Below are positions 14,251-21,603 of a DNA stretch of 32,121 nucleotides, one piece after another. The stretch is from UBA5499 sp002426275 (lineage in GTDB: Bacteria; Bacillota; DTU084). The number at the start of each line of letters is the position of its first letter. The first letter of the stretch is position 1. A program made the position numbers and the translations under genes. The stretch lies in NCBI GenBank assembly GCA_937888735.1, contig CALASN010000128.1, positions 1 to 32,121 on the forward strand. Direction: 5' to 3'. The notes under the pieces are model-generated. The model did not search any database. It was not told the DNA's origin and saw nothing but the letters and a program-made list of their open reading frames with translations.

Positions 14251-15447
14251 TTAACCGCGCTCTTGGGCCGCCTTTTGGGCATATCCGCTGGCTCTGTACG
14301 CAGCAAGGGGATCTTCGGGTCTGTCCAGCTCCTGACGCGTCTTTGCCAACAGAGGACGCACATCTGTCTCAAAGGCGCCTTTGAGCGTATTCTCTGCGGC
14401 AATGATATCTCCGGCCAGCTGCGCGGAGACAAGCTTCTTCCTGTCCACAAGCAGCGCTTTGGCATAAGCGGTCTGAATGTTCAGCACGGACTGAATCATA
14501 GCCTCGATCTTCGGTTTGAGATTATGAGCTTGATCAATCATATAAGCCACGTCAATGGCCTTGCCGTCTCCGCCCGCCACCAGCTCGCAGAAGATCAAAA
14601 AGAGCTGATAAGGATCAATGGAGCCCACTGTGAGATCGTCATCCGCGTATTTCTTATCGTTAAAGTGAAACCCGCCTAACTTGCCTTCATCAATGAGGAA
14701 AGAGACAATGTGTTGGATATTCGTTCCCAAAGGATGATGGCCTGTATCCACCAGCGTCAAAGCGCGCTCGCCCAGCTTATTGGCAAAGGTGGTGGCCATC
14801 CCCCAATCGCCAAGATCCGTGTGATAGAAAGCGGGCTCGAAAAATTTATATTCAATGAGCAGCTTCATATTCTCATCCAAGGCGCTGTAGATGGCGGCTA
14901 GCTCTTCCTCCAGGCGCCCCTTCCGCGCCCGAAAATCATCCTGCCCGGGATAGTTGGTACCGTCCGCCAGCCAGAGGCTCAAATACTGGGAGCCTGTCTG
15001 GCGCATGATGTCTATGCACTCCAAAACGTGGGCCCGGGCTTTTGCCCGCACCGCCGGATCCGCATTTGTGAGGCTGCCCAGCTTATAAGCCTGATCTTGG
15101 AACAAATTGGGATTGATGGCCCCCATCTTCAAACCAAGCTCAGCTGCCCAGCCTTTTACTTCGCGCCAGTCGTCTGTTTTATCCCAGGGAATATGAAAAG
15201 CAACGCTGCCGGCAACGCCGGTATACTTATGTACTTGGGCCGCATCCTCCAATTTCTGCCGCAGGGTTTTAGCCGCCGCTGCCTGCTTAAAGGTTGCGAA
15301 ACGCGTCCCAGAATCCGCATACCCCCAGGAGGGAGTCTCGATCACGATAGTCTTTAAGGCGTCCCGCACCTGCCCCAGATCGATGGCGGGGTTGGCCTGG
15401 GCAAACTGGCTTTCCCACTGGGAATATCTTTCCGTTACTTTATCCAC
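14251..15447 (-). CDS. rhaI: L-rhamnose isomerase-like sugar isomerase
   Basis: TIM-barrel metal-dependent aldose-ketose isomerase of 398 residues, resembling the Pseudomonas stutzeri L-rhamnose isomerase type (RhaI) rather than E. coli RhaA. Likely metal-ligand regions are LIEYKFFEP (Glu199 or nearby), LVDTGHHP (Asp234), GGFHFNDKKYADDD (His261 and following Asp residues) and SIDPY. The C-terminal part from about 300 is helical. GTG at 15447 follows GAGGAGG; a promoter and a terminator flank it, so it is monocistronic. No rhamnulokinase, aldolase, transporter or regulator is adjacent, so its physiological sugar is uncertain; enzymes of this type accept several rare aldoses. Confidence 0.85.
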   Translation of the reverse strand: MDKVTERYSQWESQFAQANPAIDLGQVRDALKTIVIETPSWGYADSGTRFATFKQAAAAKTLRQKLEDAAQVHKYTGVAGSVAFHIPWDKTDDWREVKGWAAELGLKMGAINPNLFQDQAYKLGSLTNADPAVRAKARAHVLECIDIMRQTGSQYLSLWLADGTNYPGQDDFRARKGRLEEELAAIYSALDENMKLLIEYKFFEPAFYHTDLGDWGMATTFANKLGERALTLVDTGHHPLGTNIQHIVSFLIDEGKLGGFHFNDKKYADDDLTVGSIDPYQLFLIFCELVAGGDGKAIDVAYMIDQAHNLKPKIEAMIQSVLNIQTAYAKALLVDRKKLVSAQLAGDIIAAENTLKGAFETDVRPLLAKTRQELDRPEDPLAAYRASGYAQKAAQERG

Positions 15448-15463
15448 TTTTGCTCCTCCTCGC

Positions 15464-15492
15464 TCTATAGTCGTGCTATTTTATTTCGCCAA
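15464..15492 (-). promoter_or_regulatory. Promoter of the rhamnose-isomerase-like gene
   Basis: On the minus strand TTGGCG (15492-15487), a 17-bp spacer and TATAGA (15469-15464) lie just ahead of the GAGGAGG site of the gene. It sits directly after the mnmA stop. Confidence 0.55.
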
Positions 15493-15516
15493 ATAATTCC
15501 AGGTTCCTCCCCAAAT

Positions 15517-16575
15517 TTAAAGCGCCTTCATAATAGTGCCGCCGCCCACCACAAGCTCTCCTTGGTAGAACACCACAGCCTGTCCCGGAGTGACGGCGGC
15601 CTGTGGGGAGGCAAAGTCCACCCGCACCTGGGAATCCTGGGGAAAAATCACGGCGGGAGTACGGGGCGCGTTATAGCGAATTTGCGCCTGTACGCTTAGG
15701 GAAGATGTGAGCTCAGAAAACGGGATGAAGTTGAGGTCTGCAGCCAGCAAGCCGGAGCGGTACAGATCTGTTTTTTGGCCTACAATCACGCGATTGAGCG
15801 CGGGATCAACTTCCACCACGAAATAACGCCTTCCCATATCTCCCAGGCCCAAATTGCGCCGCTGCCCGATGGTGAAGTTGGCAATTCCCTGGTGCCTGCC
15901 CAACACTTTGCCCGCTGTATCAACAATCTCCCCCGGCCGCTGCCGGATCCGTCCCCGAAGAAAGGCGCGGTAATCGTTGTCCGGCACGAAGCAAATTTCC
16001 TGGCTTTCCGCCTTCTGGGCCACGGCCAGACCGTATTTTTCCGCCAAAGCGCGGGTTTGGGTTTTATGCAGTTCGCCTAAGGGAAACAGCAACCTGCGAA
16101 GCTGCTCCTGCCGCAGGCCGTAGAGCACATAGCTCTGATCTTTATGGCTGTCGCGGGCTGCATAGAGCAGATAGCGATCGCCTTGTTTTTTCGCCCGCAC
16201 ATAGTGGCCCGTGGCCAGATAAGCGGCGTCGAGCTCCCGCGCCCTATGCAAGAGAGCGCTGAACTTAATTTTCTCATTGCAGCGAATGCAGGGATTGGGC
16301 GTGCGGCCGCGCTGATATTCGGCGCAGAAATCCGCGATCACCTCTTGCGCAAAAAGGTCCTGAAAATTCAGCACATAATATGGAATGCCCAATTTCGTGG
16401 CCACGCGCCTGGCGTCTTCCACAGCCGAAAGGGAACAACAGGTCCCCTCTTTATCCGGTTGGGGCCAAATTTGCATGGTGACGCCGATCACCTCATAACC
16501 TTGCTCTAACAACAAAGCGGCGGCAACAGAACTGTCGACGCCGCCGCTCATAGCAACAACTACCCGCTTACTCAG
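15517..16575 (-). CDS. mnmA: tRNA 2-thiouridylase
   Basis: Adenylates and thiolates U34 of tRNAs for Lys, Glu and Gln, using sulfur delivered from a cysteine desulfurase. The PP-loop SGGVDSS, the catalytic pair Cys in NPCIRCN and Cys in SQEICFVPD, and the C-terminal beta barrel are present. The first ATG (16551) lies inside the PP-loop region and would remove the first beta strand. Extending upstream in frame gives SKRVVVAMSGGVDSS after a CTG codon at 16575, with AGGAGG 9 bases before it; this matches normal MnmA N-termini, so I call a CTG start (352 residues). It overlaps the end of iscU by 8 bases. Position after nifS and iscU matches the B. subtilis yrvO-mnmA pairing. Confidence 0.93.
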   Translation of the reverse strand: MSKRVVVAMSGGVDSSVAAALLLEQGYEVIGVTMQIWPQPDKEGTCCSLSAVEDARRVATKLGIPYYVLNFQDLFAQEVIADFCAEYQRGRTPNPCIRCNEKIKFSALLHRARELDAAYLATGHYVRAKKQGDRYLLYAARDSHKDQSYVLYGLRQEQLRRLLFPLGELHKTQTRALAEKYGLAVAQKAESQEICFVPDNDYRAFLRGRIRQRPGEIVDTAGKVLGRHQGIANFTIGQRRNLGLGDMGRRYFVVEVDPALNRVIVGQKTDLYRSGLLAADLNFIPFSELTSSLSVQAQIRYNAPRTPAVIFPQDSQVRVDFASPQAAVTPGQAVVFYQGELVVGGGTIMKAL

Positions 16576-16972
16576 TTTTCTTGCCCTCCTCTGGCAATCC
16601 GCGGCCCTGCTTCGCTAAATAGTCTTCAATAGCCCTATGGAGCGCATCCGCAGCCAAATTGGAACAGTGCATTTTCTGTAAAGGAAGACCGCCTAAAGCT
16701 TCGGCCACGGCTTTATTACTGATCTCCAAAGCCTCTTGAATGGGTTTGCCTTTGACCATCTCCGTCACCATGCTGCTGGTGGCGATTGCTGCTCCGCAAC
16801 CGAAGGTTTTGAACTTGATATCCTGGATCACATCGTTCTCATCAACTTTGATGTACATTTTCATGATATCGCCGCAGACCGGATTACCTTCTTGGCCGAC
16901 GCCATTGGCATCGGGAATTTCTCCCACGTTCCTGGGTTTGCTGAAATGATCCATCACCTTTTCCGAATACAT
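16568..16972 (-). CDS. iscU: IscU/NifU-type Fe-S cluster scaffold
   Basis: Scaffold on which [2Fe-2S] and [4Fe-4S] clusters are assembled from sulfur supplied by NifS. The 134-residue protein has the three conserved cysteines Cys33 (NPVCGD), Cys59 (FGCGAA) and Cys103 (MHCSNL) plus Asp35, the usual cluster-ligand set. The sequence lacks the zinc-type SUF insertion of SufU, so it is of IscU/NifU N-terminal type. ATG at 16972 follows GGGGGGAAG. It lies 20 bases after nifS and overlaps mnmA, making one operon in which the desulfurase feeds both cluster assembly and tRNA thiolation. Confidence 0.95.
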   Translation of the reverse strand: MYSEKVMDHFSKPRNVGEIPDANGVGQEGNPVCGDIMKMYIKVDENDVIQDIKFKTFGCGAAIATSSMVTEMVKGKPIQEALEISNKAVAEALGGLPLQKMHCSNLAADALHRAIEDYLAKQGRGLPEEGKKTE

Positions 16973-16992
16973 TTTCTTCCCCCCTCAATCCA

Positions 16993-18174
16993 CTACTTAC
17001 CGCATGAGCACTCTGTCGTATAGAGCGGAGACATAGCGCGCAATTTTTCGATAATGCCGGGCAGCACAGCCAGCACCTGGTCTATATCCTCTTCCGTCGT
17101 CCAGCGGCCTAAAGTGAGCCGTAGGGAACCGTGAGCGACTTCGTGGGCCAAACCCATGGCCAAAAGCACATGGGACGGTTCCAAGGATCCGGAGGTGCAA
17201 GCAGAACCGCTGGAGCCGGCTATGCCCACCAGATCCAGATTCAAAAGCATGGCCTCGCCTTCCACATACTCCACGGACACGTTCACGTTTCCTGGCAGGC
17301 GCTCAGTTCTATGCCCATTGAGGCGCACGTGGGGAACAGCGCCCAAAATCCCGTCGATCAGCTTATCCCGCAACTTGGTAAGGTGCGCCGCTTTCTCTTC
17401 CCGTTCGGCCTGCGCCAGTTCCAAAGCTGTGGCAAGGCCCACAATCCCTGGTAGGTTTTCCGTGCCCGCGCGCCTGTTCCGCTCCTGCTGGCCGCCGTCG
17501 ATCAGAGAAATCGGCCTGAGCCCTTTACGCACATACAGAGCGCCTACGCCTTTGGGCCCGTAAAACTTATGAGCGGAAATGCTCAGCAGATCGCAGTTCA
17601 GCTCCCCCACATCGATGGGCAGTACGCCTGCCGTCTGAACCGCATCTGTGTGGAAAGGGATCTCTTTTTCCTTGGCGATTTTTCCTATTTCGCCTATGGG
17701 CTGGATCGTGCCAACCTCATTATTTGCGTGCATGATGGTAATCAAAATGGTCTGGGGACGAACGGCCCGCCTCACCTCTTCGGGGTCCACCATCCCGTAT
17801 TTATCCACGGGCAGAAAAGTGACCTCAAACCCGTGATCCTGAAGAAATTTGCAAGCGTTCAACACCGCGTGATGCTCGATGCTTGAAGTGATGATATGGT
17901 TGCCTTTTTTCTCCCGCGCCCAGGCCATGCCTTTGATGGCCAAGTTGTCCGCCTCCGAGCCTCCGCCGGTGAAGACGATCTCGGAAGCTTCCTTAGCTCC
18001 CAGTAATCTCGCAATCTTCTCCCTGGATTCCTCCAGCTTTGCTTTAGCTTCCCGGCCAGTGGAGTAAATGCTGGAAGGATTGCCGAATTGCTCGAAGAAA
18101 TACGGCCTCATCGCCTCTACTACTTCCGGAGCAGTAGGGGTGGTAGCTGCGTAATCAAGATAGATTTTATTCAT
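16993..18174 (-). CDS. nifS: Cysteine desulfurase, NifS/IscS family
   Basis: PLP enzyme that removes sulfur from cysteine as a persulfide and passes it to IscU and MnmA. The 393-residue protein has PLP lysine Lys203 in SAHKFYGPKGVG, His101 in SSIEHHAV, and the mobile catalytic-loop Cys326 in SSGSACTSGS, the group-I signature. The C-terminus ends TECSCGK, a short Cys-containing tail of unknown use. ATG at 18174 is preceded by GAGGGGGATGG. It follows the Rrf2 regulator gene by 29 bases, as in other Bacillota cymR/iscR-nifS operons. Confidence 0.96.
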   Translation of the reverse strand: MNKIYLDYAATTPTAPEVVEAMRPYFFEQFGNPSSIYSTGREAKAKLEESREKIARLLGAKEASEIVFTGGGSEADNLAIKGMAWAREKKGNHIITSSIEHHAVLNACKFLQDHGFEVTFLPVDKYGMVDPEEVRRAVRPQTILITIMHANNEVGTIQPIGEIGKIAKEKEIPFHTDAVQTAGVLPIDVGELNCDLLSISAHKFYGPKGVGALYVRKGLRPISLIDGGQQERNRRAGTENLPGIVGLATALELAQAEREEKAAHLTKLRDKLIDGILGAVPHVRLNGHRTERLPGNVNVSVEYVEGEAMLLNLDLVGIAGSSGSACTSGSLEPSHVLLAMGLAHEVAHGSLRLTLGRWTTEEDIDQVLAVLPGIIEKLRAMSPLYTTECSCGK

Positions 18175-18203
18175 TCAAACCATCCCCCTCAAAACTAAGC
18201 CTC

Positions 18204-18638
18204 TTAAGACTGCGGAGCCAGCCGCTCCGCTTCTGCCCTGAGATCTTCCAGGGTCGTGGAATCCAAAACTTTATTCAGCTGCTCATGCATTCTGAGCCAC
18301 AGAAGCCTGGTGGAGCAGAGATCTATTTTCTCGCAAGGCTCCCGGCAGCCATTCTCGTCAATGCACTCCACAGGGGAAATCGGGCCTTCCACCGCTCTGA
18401 GCACATCGCCGCTGGAAATTTCGGACGGAGCTCTGGCCAGCTCATATCCTCCCTGAGCGCCCCGAGCGCTTTTGACGAGCCCCGCTTTCCGCAAACTGCC
18501 CATCAGCTGCTCCAAATAATATTCAGAGATTTCCTGATTAGCGGCAATGTTTTTGAGGGAAATGGGACCCTGACCAAAAGCTAAGGCGAGCTCCACCATG
18601 GCCTTCAATCCATAACGTCCTCTGGTGGTGATCCGCAT
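18204..18638 (-). CDS. Rrf2-family regulator, IscR-like with Fe-S cysteines
   Basis: Winged-helix repressor or activator controlling the nifS-iscU-mnmA genes behind it. The 144-residue protein starts MRITTRGRYG at the ATG at 18638, behind GGAGGG; an upstream TTG frame is part of the leader. The DNA-binding helix region is QEISEYYLEQLM..LRKAGLV and the wing is GAQGGYEL. The middle has Cys92, Cys98, Cys102 and Cys108 (ECIDENGC, EPCEKIDLC). E. coli IscR uses Cys92, Cys98 and Cys104 with His107 to hold a [2Fe-2S] cluster, so this protein probably also senses Fe-S status. B. subtilis CymR, at the same locus, lacks this cluster, which favours IscR-like function. Confidence 0.9.
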   Translation of the reverse strand: MRITTRGRYGLKAMVELALAFGQGPISLKNIAANQEISEYYLEQLMGSLRKAGLVKSARGAQGGYELARAPSEISSGDVLRAVEGPISPVECIDENGCREPCEKIDLCSTRLLWLRMHEQLNKVLDSTTLEDLRAEAERLAPQS

Positions 18639-18681
18639 CGTGCTCCCTCCAATTCCGACTAATTTCCTCTGATTTAAGAAA

Positions 18682-18710
18682 AGTTTATCACGCAGGTTTT
18701 CATCTGTCAA
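18682..18710 (-). promoter_or_regulatory. Promoter of the Rrf2-nifS-iscU-mnmA operon
   Basis: On the minus strand a perfect -35 TTGACA (18710-18705), a 17-bp spacer and -10 TAAACT (18687-18682) stand about 45 bases before the regulator's ATG. The -35 overlaps the rarA stop codon. The A/T-rich stretch between promoter and start is where an Rrf2 operator would be expected, but I could not define one. Confidence 0.7.
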
Positions 18711-20032
18711 GAGGTAGCAGGCGATTTTTTCAGTGCCTTTAGTCTGTCCCCAATTTTAGCCTCGTATCCTTCGGCCGAAGGATGATAATATGTGCGATCC
18801 GCCAAGGAATCCGGCAGATATTGCTGCCTCACCCAATGCCCGGGAAAATCATGGGGGTAAAGATAGCCCTGGCCGTGGCCGAGTTTTGCCGCCCCGCTGT
18901 AGGAGCGATCCCGCAGGTGAGAAGGAACTTTGGCCTGTCCCAATTCCTTCACATCGCGGCCTGCCGCCTCGATGGCCAAGTAAGCCGCATTGCTCTTGGG
19001 CGCCGTAGCTAGATAGATGACGGCTTGAGCCAAAGGAATCTGCGCTTCGGGCATGCCGACAAATTCCACCGCGGCAGCCGCGCTGTTGGCCACCACTAGG
19101 CCCTGCGGATCCGCAAGCCCCACGTCTTCCGCAGCCAATATTACCATTCTTCTGGCAATAAAGCGGGGATCTTCCCCTGCCTGCAGCATTCTCGCCAGCC
19201 AAAACACAGCCGCGTCCGGATCTGAGCCGCGCATGCTTTTGATAAACGCGGAAACCGTATCATAATGATTGTCCCCGTTTTTGTCGTACTGGAGGATCTT
19301 CCTTTGAATGGATTCGGCGGCGATCTCCAGGCTGATTATCCGCCTGCCCTCCGCGTCCGGTTCCGTGGTGAGGGCCGCAAGCTCCAGAGCATTGAGGGCA
19401 GCTCTGGCATCGCCGTCCGCCATCCTGACCAAGTGTTCTTCAGCTTCCGGCTCCAGCACCACGTTCAAGAGCCCCAAACCGCGCTCCCGGTCTGTCACGG
19501 CAGCTTGGAGCACAGAGGCGATCTCCCGGGGCCCGAGGCTCTCCAAGCGAAAAATCCTGGAGCGGGAAAGCAGCGGCGAGTTAACTTCAAAAAAGGGATT
19601 CTCCGTAGTGGCGCCGATGAGCGTAACCAATCCGCTCTCCACAGCAGGCAACAGCGCGTCCTGTTGGCCGCGGTTGAAACGATGGATCTCATCGATGAAT
19701 AATATGGTTTTTTTGCCATAGAGATCCCGTTGTTCTTTGGCTTCCGCCAAAGCTTGCCGGATCTCCGCCACGCCGCTGGTTACCGCATTCAGCTGTACAA
19801 AGCGGGAACTTGTGGTGTTGGCGATGATCCTGGCTAAAGTTGTCTTCCCAGTGCCGGGAGGTCCATAGAAAATCAGCGAACCCAACCTGTCTGCCTCAAT
19901 GGCGCGGCGCAGAAGCCGGCCTGGGCCCACTATATGTTCTTGGCCCACGAACTCGGAGAGAGTTCTAGGCCTCATTCTGGCGGCCAAGGGCTCTTCTCCC
20001 CTGAGACGCGGTCTGGCGGCGAACAGATCCAT
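18707..20032 (-). CDS. rarA: Replication-associated recombination protein, clamp-loader-like AAA+ ATPase
   Basis: RarA/MgsA-family ATPase acting at stalled replication forks. The 441-residue protein has Walker A GPPGTGKT (about 57-64), Walker B ILFIDEIHRF, the sensor-1 stretch LIGATTENPFFEV and the arginine region LLSRSRIFRL, followed by the family-specific C-terminal oligomerisation part with FIKSMRGSDPDAA and ARRMVILAAEDVGLADP. ATG at 20032 follows the fthC stop by two bases. It occupies the yrvN position relative to B. subtilis, between tcdA/fthC and the Rrf2 regulator. Confidence 0.95.
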   Translation of the reverse strand: MDLFAARPRLRGEEPLAARMRPRTLSEFVGQEHIVGPGRLLRRAIEADRLGSLIFYGPPGTGKTTLARIIANTTSSRFVQLNAVTSGVAEIRQALAEAKEQRDLYGKKTILFIDEIHRFNRGQQDALLPAVESGLVTLIGATTENPFFEVNSPLLSRSRIFRLESLGPREIASVLQAAVTDRERGLGLLNVVLEPEAEEHLVRMADGDARAALNALELAALTTEPDAEGRRIISLEIAAESIQRKILQYDKNGDNHYDTVSAFIKSMRGSDPDAAVFWLARMLQAGEDPRFIARRMVILAAEDVGLADPQGLVVANSAAAAVEFVGMPEAQIPLAQAVIYLATAPKSNAAYLAIEAAGRDVKELGQAKVPSHLRDRSYSGAAKLGHGQGYLYPHDFPGHWVRQQYLPDSLADRTYYHPSAEGYEAKIGDRLKALKKSPATS

Positions 20033-20034
20033 TG

Positions 20035-20592
20035 CTATCCCTCGCTACATATTATGATTTCGTTTTCCGTAATGATTTCCTCCACCCTGCAATCGTTCTC
20101 TTCTTCAGGCAAACGCTCCTGAATCTGAGCGGCATAGGCTAGCCCAATCCGCAAAGCATCGGTTTTTTTCAGCAAACGATCGAAAAAACCCGCTCCGTAA
20201 CCTAAGCGCCTGCCCGCCGGATCAAAGGCCAATGCGGGCACAAGCACCAATTGCAACTGAAGCGGATCCACAACTATGGCCTCTTGAGGCTCCGGGACGC
20301 CGAAAGTTCCAGCCGCAAGCTGACTCCAAGCCGTCAGTTTGCAGCACAATAGCTTCTTGCCTTCCACTTTCGGGACGATCACAGTCTTGCCTTCTCTCCA
20401 GCCTCTCTCCACGATGGCGGCCGTTTCCACCTCGTCTTTGATGGTGAGAAAGCACATGATCGTCTTGCGGTTACGCCAGGAGCTGAGAGAGAATAACCTC
20501 TGGCAGATCTGCCCGCTGGCCTGGCGCCTGAACTGCGCGCCAAGCCCGCTGCGGGCGGAGATGCTGATTTTCCGTAATTCTTCCTTGGTCAT
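20035..20592 (-). CDS. fthC: 5-formyltetrahydrofolate cyclo-ligase
   Basis: Converts 5-formyl-THF to 5,10-methenyl-THF with ATP, rescuing this folate storage form. The 185-residue protein begins MTKEELRK at ATG 20592, which overlaps the tcdA stop as ATGA, so it is translationally coupled; longer upstream frames run inside tcdA. The family motif is visible as PALAFDPAGRRLGYGAGFFDR (shortened here to its core GYGAGFFDR), along with the N-terminal basic helix and the FLTIKDEVET segment for the phosphate-binding region. It is an insertion relative to the B. subtilis yrvM-yrvN pair. Confidence 0.93.
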   Translation of the reverse strand: MTKEELRKISISARSGLGAQFRRQASGQICQRLFSLSSWRNRKTIMCFLTIKDEVETAAIVERGWREGKTVIVPKVEGKKLLCCKLTAWSQLAAGTFGVPEPQEAIVVDPLQLQLVLVPALAFDPAGRRLGYGAGFFDRLLKKTDALRIGLAYAAQIQERLPEEENDCRVEEIITENEIIICSEG

Positions 20593-21269
20593 GATAATTC
20601 TCCCAACAGATCCCGCACCACCACGCTGGCCAGAACCATGCCGCAAGCAGGCGGAACAAAACCTATTGTCCCCACTATCTGTCCGCAAGAGCGCGGCTTT
20701 TCCACGGAAAAAACCACTCTGATTCCCCGGGTGATTCCTCTTTTCTTCAACTCTCTCCGCACTGCCCTGGCCAAAGGACAAGTCTGCGTCTGACTGAGAT
20801 CTGCGATCCGAAACTGAGTGGGATCTAATTTATTGCCTGCGCCCATGGAGCTCACCACGGGATATTGGGCGTCCAGGCAGCGGACCAGAAGTTCCACCTT
20901 AGCGGGAACCGAATCAATGGCGTCAACTATGTAAGAGGGATTGCCGCTGAAGAAGCGGCTCTCGCCTGCAAATCGTTCCGGCACCAGATTTAAGACCAAT
21001 TGGGGGTTGATGAGCTTCAACCTTCTGGCCATGGCCTCAACCTTCAGCTGCCCCAAAGATTCCTCTGTCGCCACCAGCTGTCTGTTGATATTGCTGATCT
21101 CTACCCGATCAAAGTCTACTAAAGTAAGCTGCCCGATGCCGGAGCGCGCCAAGGCTTCCGCAGCGGCGGAGCCGACTCCCCCCACGCCGAAGATCATCAC
21201 GTGAGCGGACGCGAGCTTCTGGAGCCCTGCTTGTCCAATCAAAATTTCCGTTCTGGCAAATCGTTCCAT
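20589..21269 (-). CDS. tcdA: tRNA threonylcarbamoyladenosine dehydratase (TcdA)
   Basis: E1-like (ThiF/MoeB fold) ATP-dependent enzyme that cyclises t6A37 of tRNA to ct6A. Features are the nucleotide-binding motif IFGVGGVGSAAAEAL, VDFDRVEISNINRQ, the DAIDS segment and SSMGAGNKLDPT. The C-terminus has FVPPACGMVLAS. I take the ATG at 21269, preceded by AGGTGATC, as start; a GTG at 21278 would add three residues with no better ribosome-binding site. The gene begins about 11 bases after the 6S RNA terminator U-run, so it may be transcribed by readthrough. TcdA at this place matches yrvM next to bsrA in B. subtilis. Confidence 0.93.
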   Translation of the reverse strand: MERFARTEILIGQAGLQKLASAHVMIFGVGGVGSAAAEALARSGIGQLTLVDFDRVEISNINRQLVATEESLGQLKVEAMARRLKLINPQLVLNLVPERFAGESRFFSGNPSYIVDAIDSVPAKVELLVRCLDAQYPVVSSMGAGNKLDPTQFRIADLSQTQTCPLARAVRRELKKRGITRGIRVVFSVEKPRSCGQIVGTIGFVPPACGMVLASVVVRDLLGELS

Positions 21270-21280
21270 CTCGATCACCT

Positions 21281-21488
21281 ATAAGAAAAACCCCACCATG
21301 CCGCTTAGCTGCTTGTTGAGAACCTGCACTCGGCAGGTGGGTGCCCACCTGAAAGCTTTCCACGTCCGCCGGAAGGCGGCATGTGGGCTACTTCCAGAGT
21401 AAAAGCTCCCTTAAATGTTGTGTTGGCTCACAACACTAGCAGCTCGAACACGAACACAGTAGGGCCACTTGGTTTAATGTCTTACCTT
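21281..21488 (-). ncRNA. ssrS: 6S RNA
   Basis: A roughly 205-base RNA that binds sigma-A RNA polymerase in stationary phase. Predicted ends are a start near 21488, seven bases after TATGAT, and a U-run TTTTTCTTAT at 21290-21281. The ends pair through a perfect 10-bp closing stem: CCCTACTGTG (21464-21455) with CATGGTGGGG (21300-21291). Inside, AGCTGCT (21444-21438) pairs AGCAGCT (21313-21307), leaving a bubble. Further hairpins are GTGTTG/CAACAC (21436-21420), ACCTGC/GCAGGT (21338-21322) and an apical CCAC...GTGG stem (21386-21360). The rod with a bubble, the length and the place between aspS and tcdA, where B. subtilis has bsrA, all point to 6S RNA. A different regulatory RNA is possible but less likely. 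Confidence 0.8.
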
Positions 21489-21494
21489 GGTTTT

Positions 21495-21523
21495 ATCATA
21501 GCACAATTGTTCCCCCAAAGCAA
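21495..21523 (-). promoter_or_regulatory. Promoter of the 6S RNA
   Basis: On the minus strand TTGCTT (21523-21518), a 17-bp spacer and TATGAT (21500-21495) form a strong sigma-A promoter. A start near 21488 gives an RNA whose predicted ends then match the closing stem and terminator. Confidence 0.75.
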
Positions 21524-21603
21524 GTATCTGCATGTTCCTTTTCAGTGTCTCATTATTGGAAAATAAAGGTTTTTTTCGCCCTCACAGCCGCAAAACCAGA
21601 CGG

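Noticed and set aside
15517..16551. ATG at 16551 as the start of mnmA
   Set aside because: It would delete the first beta strand before the PP-loop, and it has no Shine-Dalgarno sequence at proper distance.
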